Positions 23,231-35,519 of a stretch of 64,000 nt of DNA are shown here, in pieces. Source of the DNA: Entonaema liquescens (Eukaryota > Ascomycota > Sordariomycetes > Xylariales > Xylariaceae); the NCBI GenBank assembly GCA_902805475.1, contig CADCSX010000012.1:186001-250000 (forward strand), given 5' to 3'. How positions within the stretch are numbered: position 1 is the stretch's first letter; each line of letters starts with the position of its first letter. The notes beneath the pieces were generated by a model. That model did no database searches. It saw nothing but the letters and a program-made list of their open reading frames with translations, and was not told the DNA's origin. The translations under genes and the position numbers were made by a program.

Positions 23231-24266
23231 ATCACCAGATAGCTGCGAGATTAACTAGGTAGCTGTAAGATAAAAAGTTAAAACTCTATCTCTACTTAAG
23301 AAGGTGAAGGATGTAGCTACATAGATACTACATACTATGCCTACTATAGTAGGGAAGGTAAGGTTTAGGTACTAACCAAAACTATTCACGGGAAATAACG
23401 GGCGAATTTCTCATACGGATTGCCGGGTTCTAGGCTGTTAGTAGTTAGAACCTTCTAAGCTTCCGCCGTACAAGAGCAACCTAATTTTAGAGAGGGTTAC
23501 TGATTGCGATCTCGGTTGAACGTACCCAGAAAAAACATATTCCACGGTTCTGTACCTAGGTAGATTTTTGAGGTTGTATTTTAGGTATAGTACTAATGGT
23601 AAGCTTCTTCTCACTGTTCAAAAGCTTCAAAAACATAACGGACCCCAATTCAACAGCAAATGTCAATCAATTAGGGGTCCTTGCCTTAGCTGATCAAATA
23701 GTCGACGATCATTAAGCTAATTAGGAATCGGGGGTGGAACCCGTCAAGGGTCCTAGGGCAGGGCGCTATTAACTAACGGTACCGAGTACCAATTATACAT
23801 AGATATAGGTACATGGCCTATATATCGGGTATATATTGTAGGTAATCTGTATTGTAATCTGTATCTGTATACCTGTTGCGTTTCGCACTGTGATTGGATT
23901 ATACCTAAGGTACCTACACATAACCTACCCTAGGTAAGTATGTTGTGCTACGAATCCAAGTGGTTTTACGATCACCAATTACATATATGCCAACTTATAA
24001 GTCGGGGGGTATCTCCATTCTCTGCAAGGGATATCTGTTCCGTAGTCCGAAAGGAATTAACACTCGGCAACTCTGATCTTAAGCCACTTACCTAGGTATT
24101 ACACAACAGCGAGGAGTGGCTAACAATCGGTAACACAAACATCTTTCTCCGAACGATCAACCGAAAAACCCCTGCGCTACTACAGTCGCATCGAAAGTGC
24201 CCATCTTAAATTTATATAGGGATCATGCAGGATTAAGACTTCTTTTTTCCTTCCCTTTCATGTAAA

Positions 24267-24300
24267 CTTACCTTACTTACCTTACTTACCTTACTTACCT
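24267..24300. repeat. 9-bp tandem repeat (CTTACCTTA)n
   Basis: Nearly four copies of a 9-bp unit. A related CCTTA array lies at 40703-40731. Confidence 0.8.
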
Positions 24301-25297
24301 AGCTTGGCGTAGATCGATAAGCGGTTGCAACGGCGGCGAACGCCACGCGGGACCCCGACCCCAGAATGACGTCGTGGGATGATAATCTTCCGAGTAAGTG
24401 CTTCACACCGTCAGCTTTTGGTGGTTTCCCCGCCTATTCATCGATACCGAAGGGACATGCGGCTGTTGGGGTCGCCCAGCCCTATGTGGGATCAGCTTTT
24501 GCCTTGTTCTGAAACCCCAAGTAGTAAGCAAGGTAGCATTTACACTACATCATGTATCCGTCATGTTTCGAGCTGTCAGTTCATGTTGCGTCGTTGTGGC
24601 GGATGTGAGAAGGGAAACAAATTACTCGTCAGAATTACGTACGTAAGCCAAATTGTTCATGTATACCTAAAGTGAAAAAAAGATTTTAAAAATTCTATCA
24701 GATATCGATCAGTAGTAAAAAAAAAAAAAAAGTCAAGTTTGTCACGGCAGCTAGTTAAGCAAGATATGCAACTCGAAAATTGAAAATGAAAAATGGACCG
24801 ACTAATAACGTTGGTAATGATATCATAGCTTCACATCGTAAAGACTCAGCTCCACTTCTGTGTCCGGTAAACTAACTACATTAAGTTTATTGGATGAAGA
24901 TGAATATTCTAAACTTCGTGAAGATAGAAGATAGTAGATTAATTAATTAACTGTGTAGTACAATTGTCCGAGCCCCTTAGAAACTCTTTATTACAACCCC
25001 CGATTCGGTTGAGGCTGGAGAACATGTGAAGATATCAAGATACGCTCAAGACTCTACGCCTAGGTATAAGATTTATCCAGTTCATGATGTCATTCTCCAG
25101 AACAAATACACTCGTAGTGACCCAGTACATGCAGTATACGTTTAAGTATGTAAGAAAGGATGTATCTATACTCCCGAGTAAGTACTACCAAACTTTGGGC
25201 TCTCCCTATTTTACACGTAGACCAAAAAAACATCTTGGAAAGCCAAATGGTATCAGAAACTCCATGAAGGTCGCAATCTCTCTCATCATATGCTACA

Positions 25298-26576
25298 TCA
25301 TGATGTCTGCTTGATAGTCCCGCACAGGTCGCAAGACCACCACTGTCGTTCTCTAACCCGCCCACAAAACGAGCATGTCCACGTCGCCGGTTTTGCAGGA
25401 GCTGCAGAGTGAGACGGCAATACATCTGGTCTTGTAGTCGGGCTTGGTCCTAGTCTAGAGGGCTGGATATCCCGGTTTCTCGGTGGTGGAGATTCAGTAA
25501 GGTCGATAACCGTTCGTTGCTGGTTTGATGATCTCTGTGTAAGGCTCTGGGGGGTCTTCTCGTCCCGTTCCGTGCCGCAAGCGTCGCAGCATAGAAAGCC
25601 AACCGGGTTTTCAAGGGTACAGATACTACACGTCCAGGTAGGCTTTCCGGCTCCTTTGTCTACGTTGCGATCCGTTTGGCGGGGAGCTCTCGGAGTCTCG
25701 GAAGCACCACCATTGGTCCAAGCTTGCTTACTGGAACTAGGCGGAATGTAACTATCGCCTTTCTGAGCCTTCTCTTCCTCATCAACGAGTTCCCATAACG
25801 CTTGAGCTATCGCCGCTTCGTTTGCAGCATCTTCCTCGGCTTGCGTCCTAAAGCCATTCTTAGTGGCCGTGTCGGCAATTCTCCGAATCTCGTCCTGCGT
25901 TTGATTGTCGTTGGCGCAGCCTCGGAGTGTGTTATTACGACGTTCGATCGCATCAACGATAACTCTTCTGATATCCTGCCCCGGTCGAGGGCCAGACCCT
26001 CCCAGCTTTTGCCCCGATCCCGCGTTGCGTGCACGGCGTTTTTCAGCCGATACTCGAGCTAGTCTACGAGCTTCTTCTGGAGGTATCCTCCTTCCACCGA
26101 GTCGATGGCCTGTCGATAAGAACCCTTCACCGGTATACCCTTTCATTATAAGCGACTCGTGCTCATCTCGTAATTGGTTCCATAGTGCGTGAAATTTAGC
26201 ATCATGTGGACCGTGAACATTGTGCGCAAGTTCGTGAAGCATGGTATCAACTACCTGCTCGATAGGGAGAAACTGGTTGCGATCATTGGAATATCGAAGT
26301 CGAAGACAAATCCTCTGCCCACCACCTACATTCAGGCCTAGAAGTTACAATGTTAGCAATCTGCTGATATAGAAGCACTGGTTCTGCTTCAAACTTACCC
26401 AGTAGGTTGTGTTCATCCGGATAGAACTCGGTCAGTTGACCAACTTTCCATCCCCTTGCCCTCATAAGAGGCTTTACTAAGGAGGCCACCTTTTTCAAAG
26501 TATGTAACGCATCCTTCTGTCGTGGGAAATCTACTAAATGCGAATATGAGAGAACTAAAGGGTCTATTTCGGCCAT
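25298..26576 (-). CDS. Wss1/SPRTN-type DNA-protein crosslink protease (WLM domain)
   Basis: Wss1 proteases remove proteins crosslinked to DNA and work with SUMO and Cdc48. Exon 1 is 26399-26576 and exon 2 is 25298-26337, with a 61-bp intron (GTAAGT donor, TTCTAG acceptor). The product is 405 aa. The WLM metalloprotease core shows GLNVGGGQRICLRLR and the zinc site HELAHNVHGPHD (His94, Glu95, His98). A basic helix with EEARRLARVSAEKRR follows, then two RanBP2-type zinc fingers (WTCSICTLENP..CDACGTE at about 280 and WTCSFCGRV..CDLCGTIK at the C-terminus). A hydrophobic-acidic VIDLTESPP stretch between the fingers fits a SUMO-interacting motif. The start at MAEIDPLV was chosen because it matches the usual N-terminus; the frame extends upstream to 26657. 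A p97/Cdc48-binding motif was not identified with certainty. Confidence 0.93.
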
Positions 26577-28773
26577 TTTGTACGATGGGACCTGTCGGAG
26601 AAATGCAACAGTTGGGAAGACCGGAATAAAATCTTGATATGGTTTTAAAAAGGTCAAAGAAGTGGAAGTGGGAGTCTAAGCTCAACCGTTTCCAAAAATG
26701 CAATACCATGAAGCCATAACGTAAACCATGAAATAAATTTCTAGAAATCACTATCTGTAGTTATTGCTGACGAAACGCGCCACTGGGATTCACTGAACGC
26801 GAAGTGAAGGTGCTGCCTGACGGAAGGTGACAAAAAGGCAAGTCGTCATTGCCCCGCAATTAAGTTTCGGTATATGCATAATTTACCATAGGAACAATAT
26901 GAAGAAAACCAAAGTGCTAACAACAGTACCTCAGCTCCTACATAGCTGTACCAACAAATCAAATCACAACAAATACTATAGTTAATATTCTCTTTCAGGA
27001 ATAGTTCAGAACATGCAGCAAATCATATATCAATAAGAAAAATTACTGCGTTTTAGACGTCATATTAAAAAGTATGCAGCAGCCAATATAAGCAACTGAC
27101 ACTGGGAGAACAACTCATCAACAAGTCAAAATAAGACGACTAGACCTTTTTGTCTCAAGGGATTTCATTGGTAGTCATGTAGGCCACGTCGAAGACAGAG
27201 AAGTATGAGAGTGGAATTGTTTATGAAAAGACAACTTTATTGAATCACAAGAAGCAATGAACTAGACCAACATACCTAGTCAGAAACTCTCTAGGCGCCC
27301 TCAATACAGGTGTATTCGAGTATACACCCCCAAAAAAATATGTATAGCAGTTAGTTCATATCCGATATGAATGTGTTATGAAAATGCTAGATAGATAGTT
27401 CCACTAACTCAACTTACGAGAAGATTACCTAGGCATAGAGGCATAGTAGATTACTATATTTCATAGTCCAAGTGAACAACATAACACCGTAGAGTTACAT
27501 TGAACTATAACTGATTGATTCAACCCAACAGGTTTACTGCTGGAAAGGAGAGGACCTATAGGTTGGTATGTTATGTTATCTTTAAGAATACCTTAAGATA
27601 GGATATCTGTTCGAAGTAGCAAATACGGACAGGCTTGTCGATTCAGCGGCAATTATGAAAACAGCTCCAACAGTTGCAATTGCCTAGCAACCAAATTACC
27701 ATCACGGTGGAACCTCAAACGTAAAATAAGAATGGTCTCTATTCTTCCTCGGGATAATTAGAGAATATTAAGCAAAGCTATAACCCTGCCACCTTAGAAG
27801 CATCTCACCCGTAAATCTTACTACTCCATTCAAGCCATTTCCGCCCCCTTTAAAGATTAAAAGGTCCATGACGTCCCAGGCCAAGTTACCCCTAGGGAGC
27901 ATCCAGGAAATACAAATCTAACACGCAAGGAGACCAGGACGCCAACATCACAGACTGTATTATTATGATTACAAGAATTTATACAATTTATCCTCAGTAC
28001 TCAACTTACTCCTTGCTTTTAGCGCCGCGCTTCCATCCCCCTTTTTTTATATTTATCTCACGCTTCCACAAACGCACTCTTCTTCTTCTACAGCATACCC
28101 TAGAGCATTCTAGTCAAGCCCTCGTGTCACATCACTCAGGCACAATGATCATTCCTAGACAGAAAACCGTCTGATTCAGATGCTAATAGATGAAAAAGAT
28201 ACTCTGCAGCTTTGCCACTGCAGAGTGCACGAACGACTGCAAAGAAGCGCGCTCAACATAAAAACCGGGAGAGACTCCCATCTACATACATAAGGTACAC
28301 ACGCCGTCCAACTCCCAGCCCATGACTATGATTTATGTGTGGTGTATGCGTGTGTCCGTGTCCGCTTGCTTGCTCTTGCCGAGTAGAGAGGAGTGGGAAA
28401 TATGTGGTATAGTAAGGTTTCGAATCCTCAGGTATCAGTTCCTCCCGGCATCGTTTGTCTTCCAAATTTGTGAAGCTGACTGTCAACTACACCTAAAGGG
28501 GCCGCTCGCTTGCCCCCCCCCTCCGTCTTCCTAGTGCTCCGCGATTTGTGTCATGTCTCAAACGGGTAGAATATTAGATTGGTTTCCGAAAGGTTTGCGT
28601 CTCTCGTATTACAAGGTAGGTAACGTAGGATATAGGCTCGGGCGAAAAACAAGGTATCATTAGCATTCCAAAGATTCCAGAAGCAATTTGGATGTCGTCT
28701 GTTCAAGTCGACTGTAGGCTTCATCTAAGTGTGACTAGGCGCTGTCCTTTTGAAGAAAATGCCCAGAGTCTCT
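26577..28773. other. Intergenic region, no gene recognised
   Basis: 2.2 kb between the start of the Wss1-like gene and the 3' end of the Kin4 gene. Apart from a strong hairpin at 28201-28226 I see no structure. The last few hundred bases are probably Kin4 3' UTR. Confidence 0.55.
28201..28226. other. Perfect 9-bp inverted repeat (hairpin), 8-nt loop
   Basis: ACTCTGCAG and CTGCAGAGT flank a loop of 8 nt. It lies about 550 bp downstream of the Kin4 stop codon. It may be a 3' UTR or 3'-end structure, or a chance palindrome containing two PstI-like CTGCAG sites. Confidence 0.7.
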
Positions 28774-31700
28774 TCAAGGCTCGCCTCCTCGTGCTCGGCC
28801 TCGCCTCCTGAAGAAGTCCATCACTCTCTTCGCCGCGCCGCTACTGCCCGCGTGGTCGTGAGGTCTTCCGTACTCCTCGCCGTCATAAGCGTCCACGAAC
28901 CTCCTATTCTTCTGCAACACCCCTCTTCCACTTCCGCGCCCACTCTGGCGCCCATCATACTGGTCAGAGTCGTAGGCGACCTGGTAGGGGGAGTTGCCGG
29001 GTTGTTTTCGCTGTGGATGTTCAATAGACGATTCAGATTCCGAGTTTAAAACTGCACCCTGTTGCAAATAGGAAGGAATTGCCGTAGGCCTCGTATTGGA
29101 CGGGAATCGCGGTTGAGAAGGGCTAGGATTTGGCTCTCCTCGGACTGACTCGAGTCGTGGTGATTGCAGAGATTCGTACGTCCCGTCCCCATACCGTTGT
29201 CCTGTGTTGACGTAGCCGTGCTGCGGATCGGCATATTGATTGTATTCGTCAACCTCGGGAGGCTCCTGAATGGGTAGATCCTGCTGAGAGGCTTCGGGGG
29301 TGGTGTTGCAGGTTCCTTGCCCAGGCCTATCGCCCTCATTAGAGAGAAACGGCGGTTCTGAGGTTTCTCGAGCGACGCTTGAGACCCGGCGATGCTACCG
29401 CTTCGCTTCCTACCAAGTCCTAGAGAGAAAGACCTCCTAGAAGCACGGGATTCCATAGAAGTCCTCGAGTCACCAGGCACAGCGTTTGACATACTGATCG
29501 GGGGATATTTCCTGGACGACTTATCTCCTTGATCAGGGCGCTTTTTGCGACTTCCAAAGATCGATCCACTGCGACCGAAGATCTTACCTCCGATTTCGCC
29601 GATAGTGTTGGATCTGCGGTGTCCTTTGGCTTCGCCCTGCTGCTGTCCTTGAGTAAAGCCCGAAACCTGCGCAAATTTCGAAGGCACGCTAATGCTGGGT
29701 CGACCGAAATCCATGTCAGGTGCCTCTTGAGGGATCGGGTTCGAGATAACGTAGTTCTTCGAACCTTTAGGTTGTTGTATGCTTCCATGAGCGTTAGTAC
29801 CGGCAACGGCTGGGGGTAATGGTTGACCGTACGATCCTCGTGTAGATGAAGCCAATCTGGAGGCGGTCGATTGCATCGAGCCTCCAGTAGTAGGCCTTGT
29901 AGCCGATGGGCCGGCGGTAGCAGGGCTCATATAAGCATTATCGGTTGCGGTACGGGGTACGGTCGTTCTCGGAGGTGGTGCGTCTCGCCGATGCGTGCTC
30001 GGAGGTTTTCGAGGATCTCGAGACGGTGTGGCATAATCATCCTTTGAGACCGGCGGATCTCTCGGCAGCGGCTTGTCGGCGGGTGAAGAATGTACTTCGA
30101 CTGGACCTTGGCTAGAAGATCGAGCCCGGGTCTTTCCGCGCGGCGACGCATGGACGTCTGACTGTTCGCCTCCTCTCTGTGTCTGAGTTACAGGGGCCAC
30201 ATACTCCACCTGCACGGTCCGTCTCTTATTATCCTTCTGCTTGCCATATGCTTGCTCTTCTGCATCGGCATTGCCCTGCTTCCGCGCTGGGTCACTTGGA
30301 GCTGCGTTGGAAGGCTTCGTTTTCGACGCCTCTCGAACGGAGGCGCTCCTTGCTAGACCCCCAATATCCGCATCTTCGGTTGGCACGGTCGTATTCTGGA
30401 TCTCGCTGCTCGTGGTTGTACTACTGGTTATGAATTCAACGACGTGCGCATATTCGCTCAACCAACTATGCCGAGCCACCTCAAATAAGTCCGCGCGTTT
30501 TCGCGGACTTGGAACAAGTATCCGACGCAGCAGGTCTCGCGCGTGAGGAGTAACGTATTCCGGGAAGGTAAGCGGAGTATTTACGATATACTTATAAAGA
30601 AGATTAATGTTGTCGCCCTCCGGATTGGCGGGGTCATCATCAAACGGAAGATATCCTGCAAGCATAGCATACTGGAACATGGTAAGCAAATCAGGAGACA
30701 GGTAACCTATACATGAAATCAATTCGAACTTACCAAGATAACTCCGCAGCTCCATACGTCGACTTTCCGGCCCGTATAGAGCGAGTCGCTGACAACTAGT
30801 TCGGGTGCCGCATAACACGGACTTCCGCAGCTTGTCTGCATCAAGTCGCCTCTACGCATCCCGTTGGGTTTCGTCCTATCTAAACCAATGCGCTTAACAA
30901 AATCACGGTCAGATAGATTCAACTCTTCCTCTTCTGTCAATTCATCTGCCGGGTCGAACGTATTGGCAAATCCGAAGTCGGTGATGATAATATTGCGGTT
31001 TCGATCAAGGAGTAAATTTTCGAGCTTCAGATCTCGATGGACAATTCCTTTCTTGTGAAGATACCCTACTCCTGAGATGAGTTGGGCAAAAGCCTTCGAG
31101 CAGGGCCATCTTTCAAAAACCTGTGGTTTAGAATATAGTCGAAAAGCTCGCCGCCCGAGGCGTACTCGAGAACTATTCCGATATGCCGCTCCGTCTCAGA
31201 CATCTCGTGTAGTCTAACAATATTGGGATGCGAAATCCCACGTAAAATGGCCACTTCTCGATAGATCTTGGCCAGTCGGGACGGGTTGTTTCCCACACTA
31301 TCTCGCCGGATGAGCTTAATGGCGACCTAAGGATAGTTGTTAGTATATGCACCAAGAAGACGGATAGAGAATACAAGCTCACTTGAACACCTCCGTCTTG
31401 CTTCCAGCCTAGTTTCACTTTGCCAAATTCACCCTCTCCGATTACGTTTCCCAGATAATAATCTCCAAATTTCGATCCTTTCTCGCGTTTAGAATGATCA
31501 TGGCGGCTTCGACCAACACGGCGGGTTTCTTCGGGTACATCGTTTGCGGCAACAACAGCTTGACTATCATCATCGGGAACACGGCGTACGGACTGGGCTT
31601 GGGCCTCGCTCAGTCGCTCTCTTTCTCTCTCAATATCATCCTCGGGTTGAGATACAATGACGCGATTAAGCACTTCGCTGGCCTCCCGAGACGGCTGCTT

Positions 31701-32342
31701 CGAGGAAGCGTTTGTAGCGGATCTGACAGGCATCGTAGTCGTCACGGTCTGTCTATGATCCCTATTGCTGCTTGGTCTTTGAGCAGGTTCCTGCATGAGA
31801 TGCTGAGATGCTGCTCTTCGACTTCGGGAGCTCGGATCGTCATATACTACTCGTGTCGAGTCCGACTGTCCATTCGCACCCGTCCTACTGCTGTCTCCTG
31901 TTCGTCTCGGGGAATTTGCAGCTCGCTCCTCGGCACGGGCCGCTCTTCGGGGGTTTGCAGATGATCCTTGTTGGGTAGACGATGTTCGCGGAGGAGCGAC
32001 AGGGGGCTCGTTTCTTCGCCGGTTCGAGGATGACCTCTCATACTCGGTCGGAGTTCCTGCCACGGGCACCGGCGAAGCTAACGCGGTTCTCGACGTCATC
32101 GGGGATGATTGTGCTTGGTCTGGATAGGTTGGGATTGGACTCGTCGCGCTCGCGCTGTTTCCGCTTGGTCGCCTGGACGGACGTCTCGAAGATGCAGGGG
32201 AATCGTTCGCGTTCTCGCAACTAGCATATCGACCGTCACGGCTAGGAGACTGGCGGTTGGATGAGCCGGCAGCTGGCGAAGGTGTATTTAGAGTAGGTAT
32301 AGCGGATGGCTGATGAGCTGACTGCAATGCAGCAGAAGACAT
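28774..32342 (-). CDS. Kin4-like Ser/Thr protein kinase, with two single-base frameshifts in the sequence
   Basis: Kin4-type kinases act in spindle-position or stress signalling in yeasts; the role here is inferred. Exons 31383-32342, 30734-31326 and 28774-30671; introns 31327-31382 and 30672-30733. The sum is 3451 nt, two short of 1151 codons. One base is missing in the T run at 31088-31091 (frame breaks between RRL and AQLISGVGYLHKK in helix E) and one in the C run at 29296-29300. The kinase core is complete: glycine loop GEGEFGKVKLG, VAIK lysine, HRDLKLEN, DFGFAN, activation loop TSCGSPCYAAPE, and the YAMLAGYLPFDDD segment. Both flanks are long, disordered and rich in S, R and P. The very C-terminus HAGSSGAAKRVMDFFRRR is conserved in Kin4 proteins of moulds and is read only after the second correction. 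The N-terminal 290 residues are low-complexity. Confidence 0.87.
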
Positions 32343-33714
32343 CTTCTACGCGACAACGCGTAGGTTAGTTGCCAGCTGCTGGGTTGCAGTCTTGGATGGA
32401 AAACACCTATAAAAAAATAGAAATAATTAAACTTCGGTCCTCTTTTATTTCGGATAAGTTCGAGTGTCGGTGAAGGTCTTTGCTGATAAAGGGGGGTAAA
32501 AGGAAAAAAGAAAAAAAGAAAAAAAAAAGAGGCGATGGGGAAATATAGGAACACCTGTACGCGCTTGGGAATTTTAAGAAAAATAAAATCCAAAGGGCTG
32601 CTGGTTCGTTTGATCCTCCAATAAGCCAGTTCAGATTGGCATTGTGCGTTGCAGTGATGTGCTATTTTATTTGAATAACGTTCCGCGTGGATAAAGCAGC
32701 TGATCGGCGATTTGGGATTTCCCTTACCAATTTCTTATCAAACGAGCAGGTCAGGTTGTAAAGCTGTAAAGCTGCAGCGCTGTAAAGGTAGCAGACCGAC
32801 GTTATGTAGGGGACCACGATCTTAAACGTGTTCTTGAATGTGTTGCAAGGTGGTCTCAGCTGAGAGATAGCTTTGTGAGCCTCGTCAATGCTAGTGTGTT
32901 ATCCGTTCGAAGGTATTGTAGTAGTAGCAATTCTTTTGTTCTGACCTTGCACCAATTTAAAAGGGGGGGCTTGGATGCACATGCAGATGCAGGTTGCAGC
33001 TATGAGCACCAGTAATCTTCAACTTGTTTTCTTCTCCTAGCCTTGTCTGCCCGTAATATTTTCTCCCTTTTTTCCAAGTATTCGACGTTACTAGGGATGG
33101 AAACAACAACTGCGCAACGCCCTACTTCGTCGTTGTTGACGCGAAGACGAAAGAGTAGGTGAATGTTGATATTTAACCAGAGGGTAAATAAAAGGTTAGT
33201 TGGCGCTATCCTCAAATAAAGTTACCTCCAAGGAAACTCAGTCTTAAGCCTGGTTTTATTATTGGGTAGTCGTAAAATAATAAACAATCGGACAGTCGAT
33301 TAGTTTCAATGGGATCCGGTTATATCGAGGCTAGAAACTGCGAAACTGCGAAACTAAAGAGGGTCGATAATTCGACAATGATAGGTTTCAATTAAGAGGG
33401 TAGGTAGATGTTGACCCTCGTAATCCACAAAAAAAGGCAGGCGAGACTAAGCCTACATGTATGTTCTCCTTCGCCGGCGCTGAACCAAGTTTAATCCTTA
33501 GACCCGGTTGCTGGTTGCTGGTTGTCAATTGAGTTGTAGGACTGCTGGCTAATGCACCGCCTAACGGGAACCGGCGGACGCGTGCGATTAGGGGAGAGGG
33601 GAGCTTTAATGACCGAAGAACAAGATTAAAAAAGAAAAGGGTGGTTTTTTTTAGGGGATGATAATAATAATGATAATGATATTTTGGGGAGTGAGGTTAA
33701 AGGAGAGAAATGCT

Positions 33715-33753
33715 AAAAAAAAAAAAAAAAAAAAAAGAGAGAGAGAGAGAGAG
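33715..33753. repeat. A22 run followed by (GA)n
   Basis: A poly-A run directly followed by eight or nine GA units. Confidence 0.9.
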
Positions 33754-35492
33754 CTTGAGGTGCGCTTATTCAATACACCGTCTCCCAATTGCTTATTTGC
33801 ATTCATTCAGAATTGCGCGATGAATTCGAAAGGCCTCGCCTGGATAAAGGCAGGCCAGATGGACGACGTGATGGGCGACGTGAAAGAGGGAGGAAAGCAA
33901 ACTAATTCAGACCACACCAAACCATAACTTTTCAAGAGAGACGAGCATCAAATTGGGGACTTCCTAGGGCCTTGCTAGGGACTTGCTAGGGACTACAAGT
34001 AGGGATGTCCTTGATAACCCTTGAGAGGGAAATTAGAAGATGGTCGGATGGAGACGCCAGCAAGGGGGGGTCCTGTCACACAGAACGTACCATACCATAG
34101 TATCTCCAGGTACCGCATAGTACTGCATAGCACCAATTACTGCGCTAACAGGCTCTAACTAGGGGTCGCGTTCTGTTTTTGGGCGTGTTTCTACCCGGCC
34201 AAGGAAACAACCCGCTCTATTAGGATGGTACGCTAGTCCGATATCAGCGCTAAGTGGGCAAGTTAGCCATGCGATACGGGAACATGGTGGTACAAACTTT
34301 CAAGGGGCTAACCACATCAGGTAATGAACACGACGAGGTAGGAGGTAGGTAACCACATATGCACCGAAGAAGTTTCTGATGTCTGAGTGACAAGTAAATG
34401 TAAATGACGATAATTCACCATTTTCATGCAGGTACAATACAGTTTACAATTATGGGGCCTCGTGGTACCTTTCTATGACTATCTTATCATGTAACGAACC
34501 ATTAGCTACGGCTACATTCACCGAAAGGCTGGGCAGCTACCTAGTACCTGCCCTGTTTAAAGAGACGGAACATTATTTAAGGTAGGTATCCGATAGTTTA
34601 GGTATGAACTTCAACTCGGAAGAACAAATGAAGAAACAATATACTATTAGTCATGCTAGTAACTACCTATATATTCAACATGTATGTCAAATCAGATAAA
34701 TATCAAACAACTAGGTAATGAACATTCTTTAAATCTTTCGTTATAGTCTAACATTGATTATCTTTTCAACTATCGGCTAAACACATTTGCATCTTCATCA
34801 ATCCTATACCGTACATAACCACTTCTTTCTTCAAGTTCCGACTTATAAGAATAGCACATTTATATAGGTATGCTATTTTAACTCTGCCTTGCTTCTGCTT
34901 TATGCTGTTAGGACTTGTGCGCATGAACACCTTATAAACCTACCTATCATTACTGCAGCAAGTGCAGGAGGAGTGCAGGAGGACTCGTTCCTTTGGTATA
35001 TGAACGTTTATTGGACTAAAATTTGGTGTAATTCTCACCTAATGCGCATATAAGAATCGGGATGAGACTACAATCTAGACATCTAGAGATGATCTGACTA
35101 AAATCTTACCATGGGAGCAAACCCCGAATTTCTTATTGCAGATGAGAAGGCTATAGATACGTAGGCAGGTATGTACTATTCAGTAAGTCGGGTATCCGCT
35201 ATAAAAGCTTTGATATACACGGCTGATCTCCAGTGTGAGAAGGCATCTCGACTTACATTATTATGGTGTAACCAACGTACGAATCATGCAAGTCATAGCG
35301 CAGCTTGATGGGAAAAGTGGCGTCCTCTTCGAACATGTTTATCGATTCCACATACAAGGATTGTTCTTCCTCGTCATACTACCTCTTATATACATATAGT
35401 TACACATAGATACTATCCAGCTACATGTAGGCAGTTAGCAATGAGACACATCGCGTGGCGCTTTTCGAGTCGCAAGTCTCGTGAGCTAATAA

Positions 35493-35519
35493 CCAGTCCA
35501 GCCAGTCCAGCCAGTCTAG
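35493..35519. repeat. 9-bp tandem repeat, three copies
   Basis: CCAGTCCAG repeated three times; the third copy has one C to T change. Confidence 0.8.

Larger units (their letters stand above)
22282..25297. other. 3-kb intergenic region rich in simple repeats
   Basis: It separates the histidine kinase start from the 3' end of the Wss1-like gene. It holds (CTT)n at 22489-22512, an A21 run at 23036-23056, short-period tandem repeats at 23145-23230 and 24267-24300, and many TAGGTA/TACCTA words (for example 23550-23590 and 23810-23945). Short open frames such as those near 24379-24675 show no recognisable protein features. The proximal few hundred bases are probably the kinase leader. Confidence 0.55.

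Noticed and set aside
24379..24675. 98-codon open frame on the + strand
   Set aside because: It overlaps another frame of equal length and lacks homology features; likely chance.
28405..28430. TTTCGAATCC resembling a tRNA B box
   Set aside because: The loop would have eight bases, and no D arm or acceptor stem is visible.
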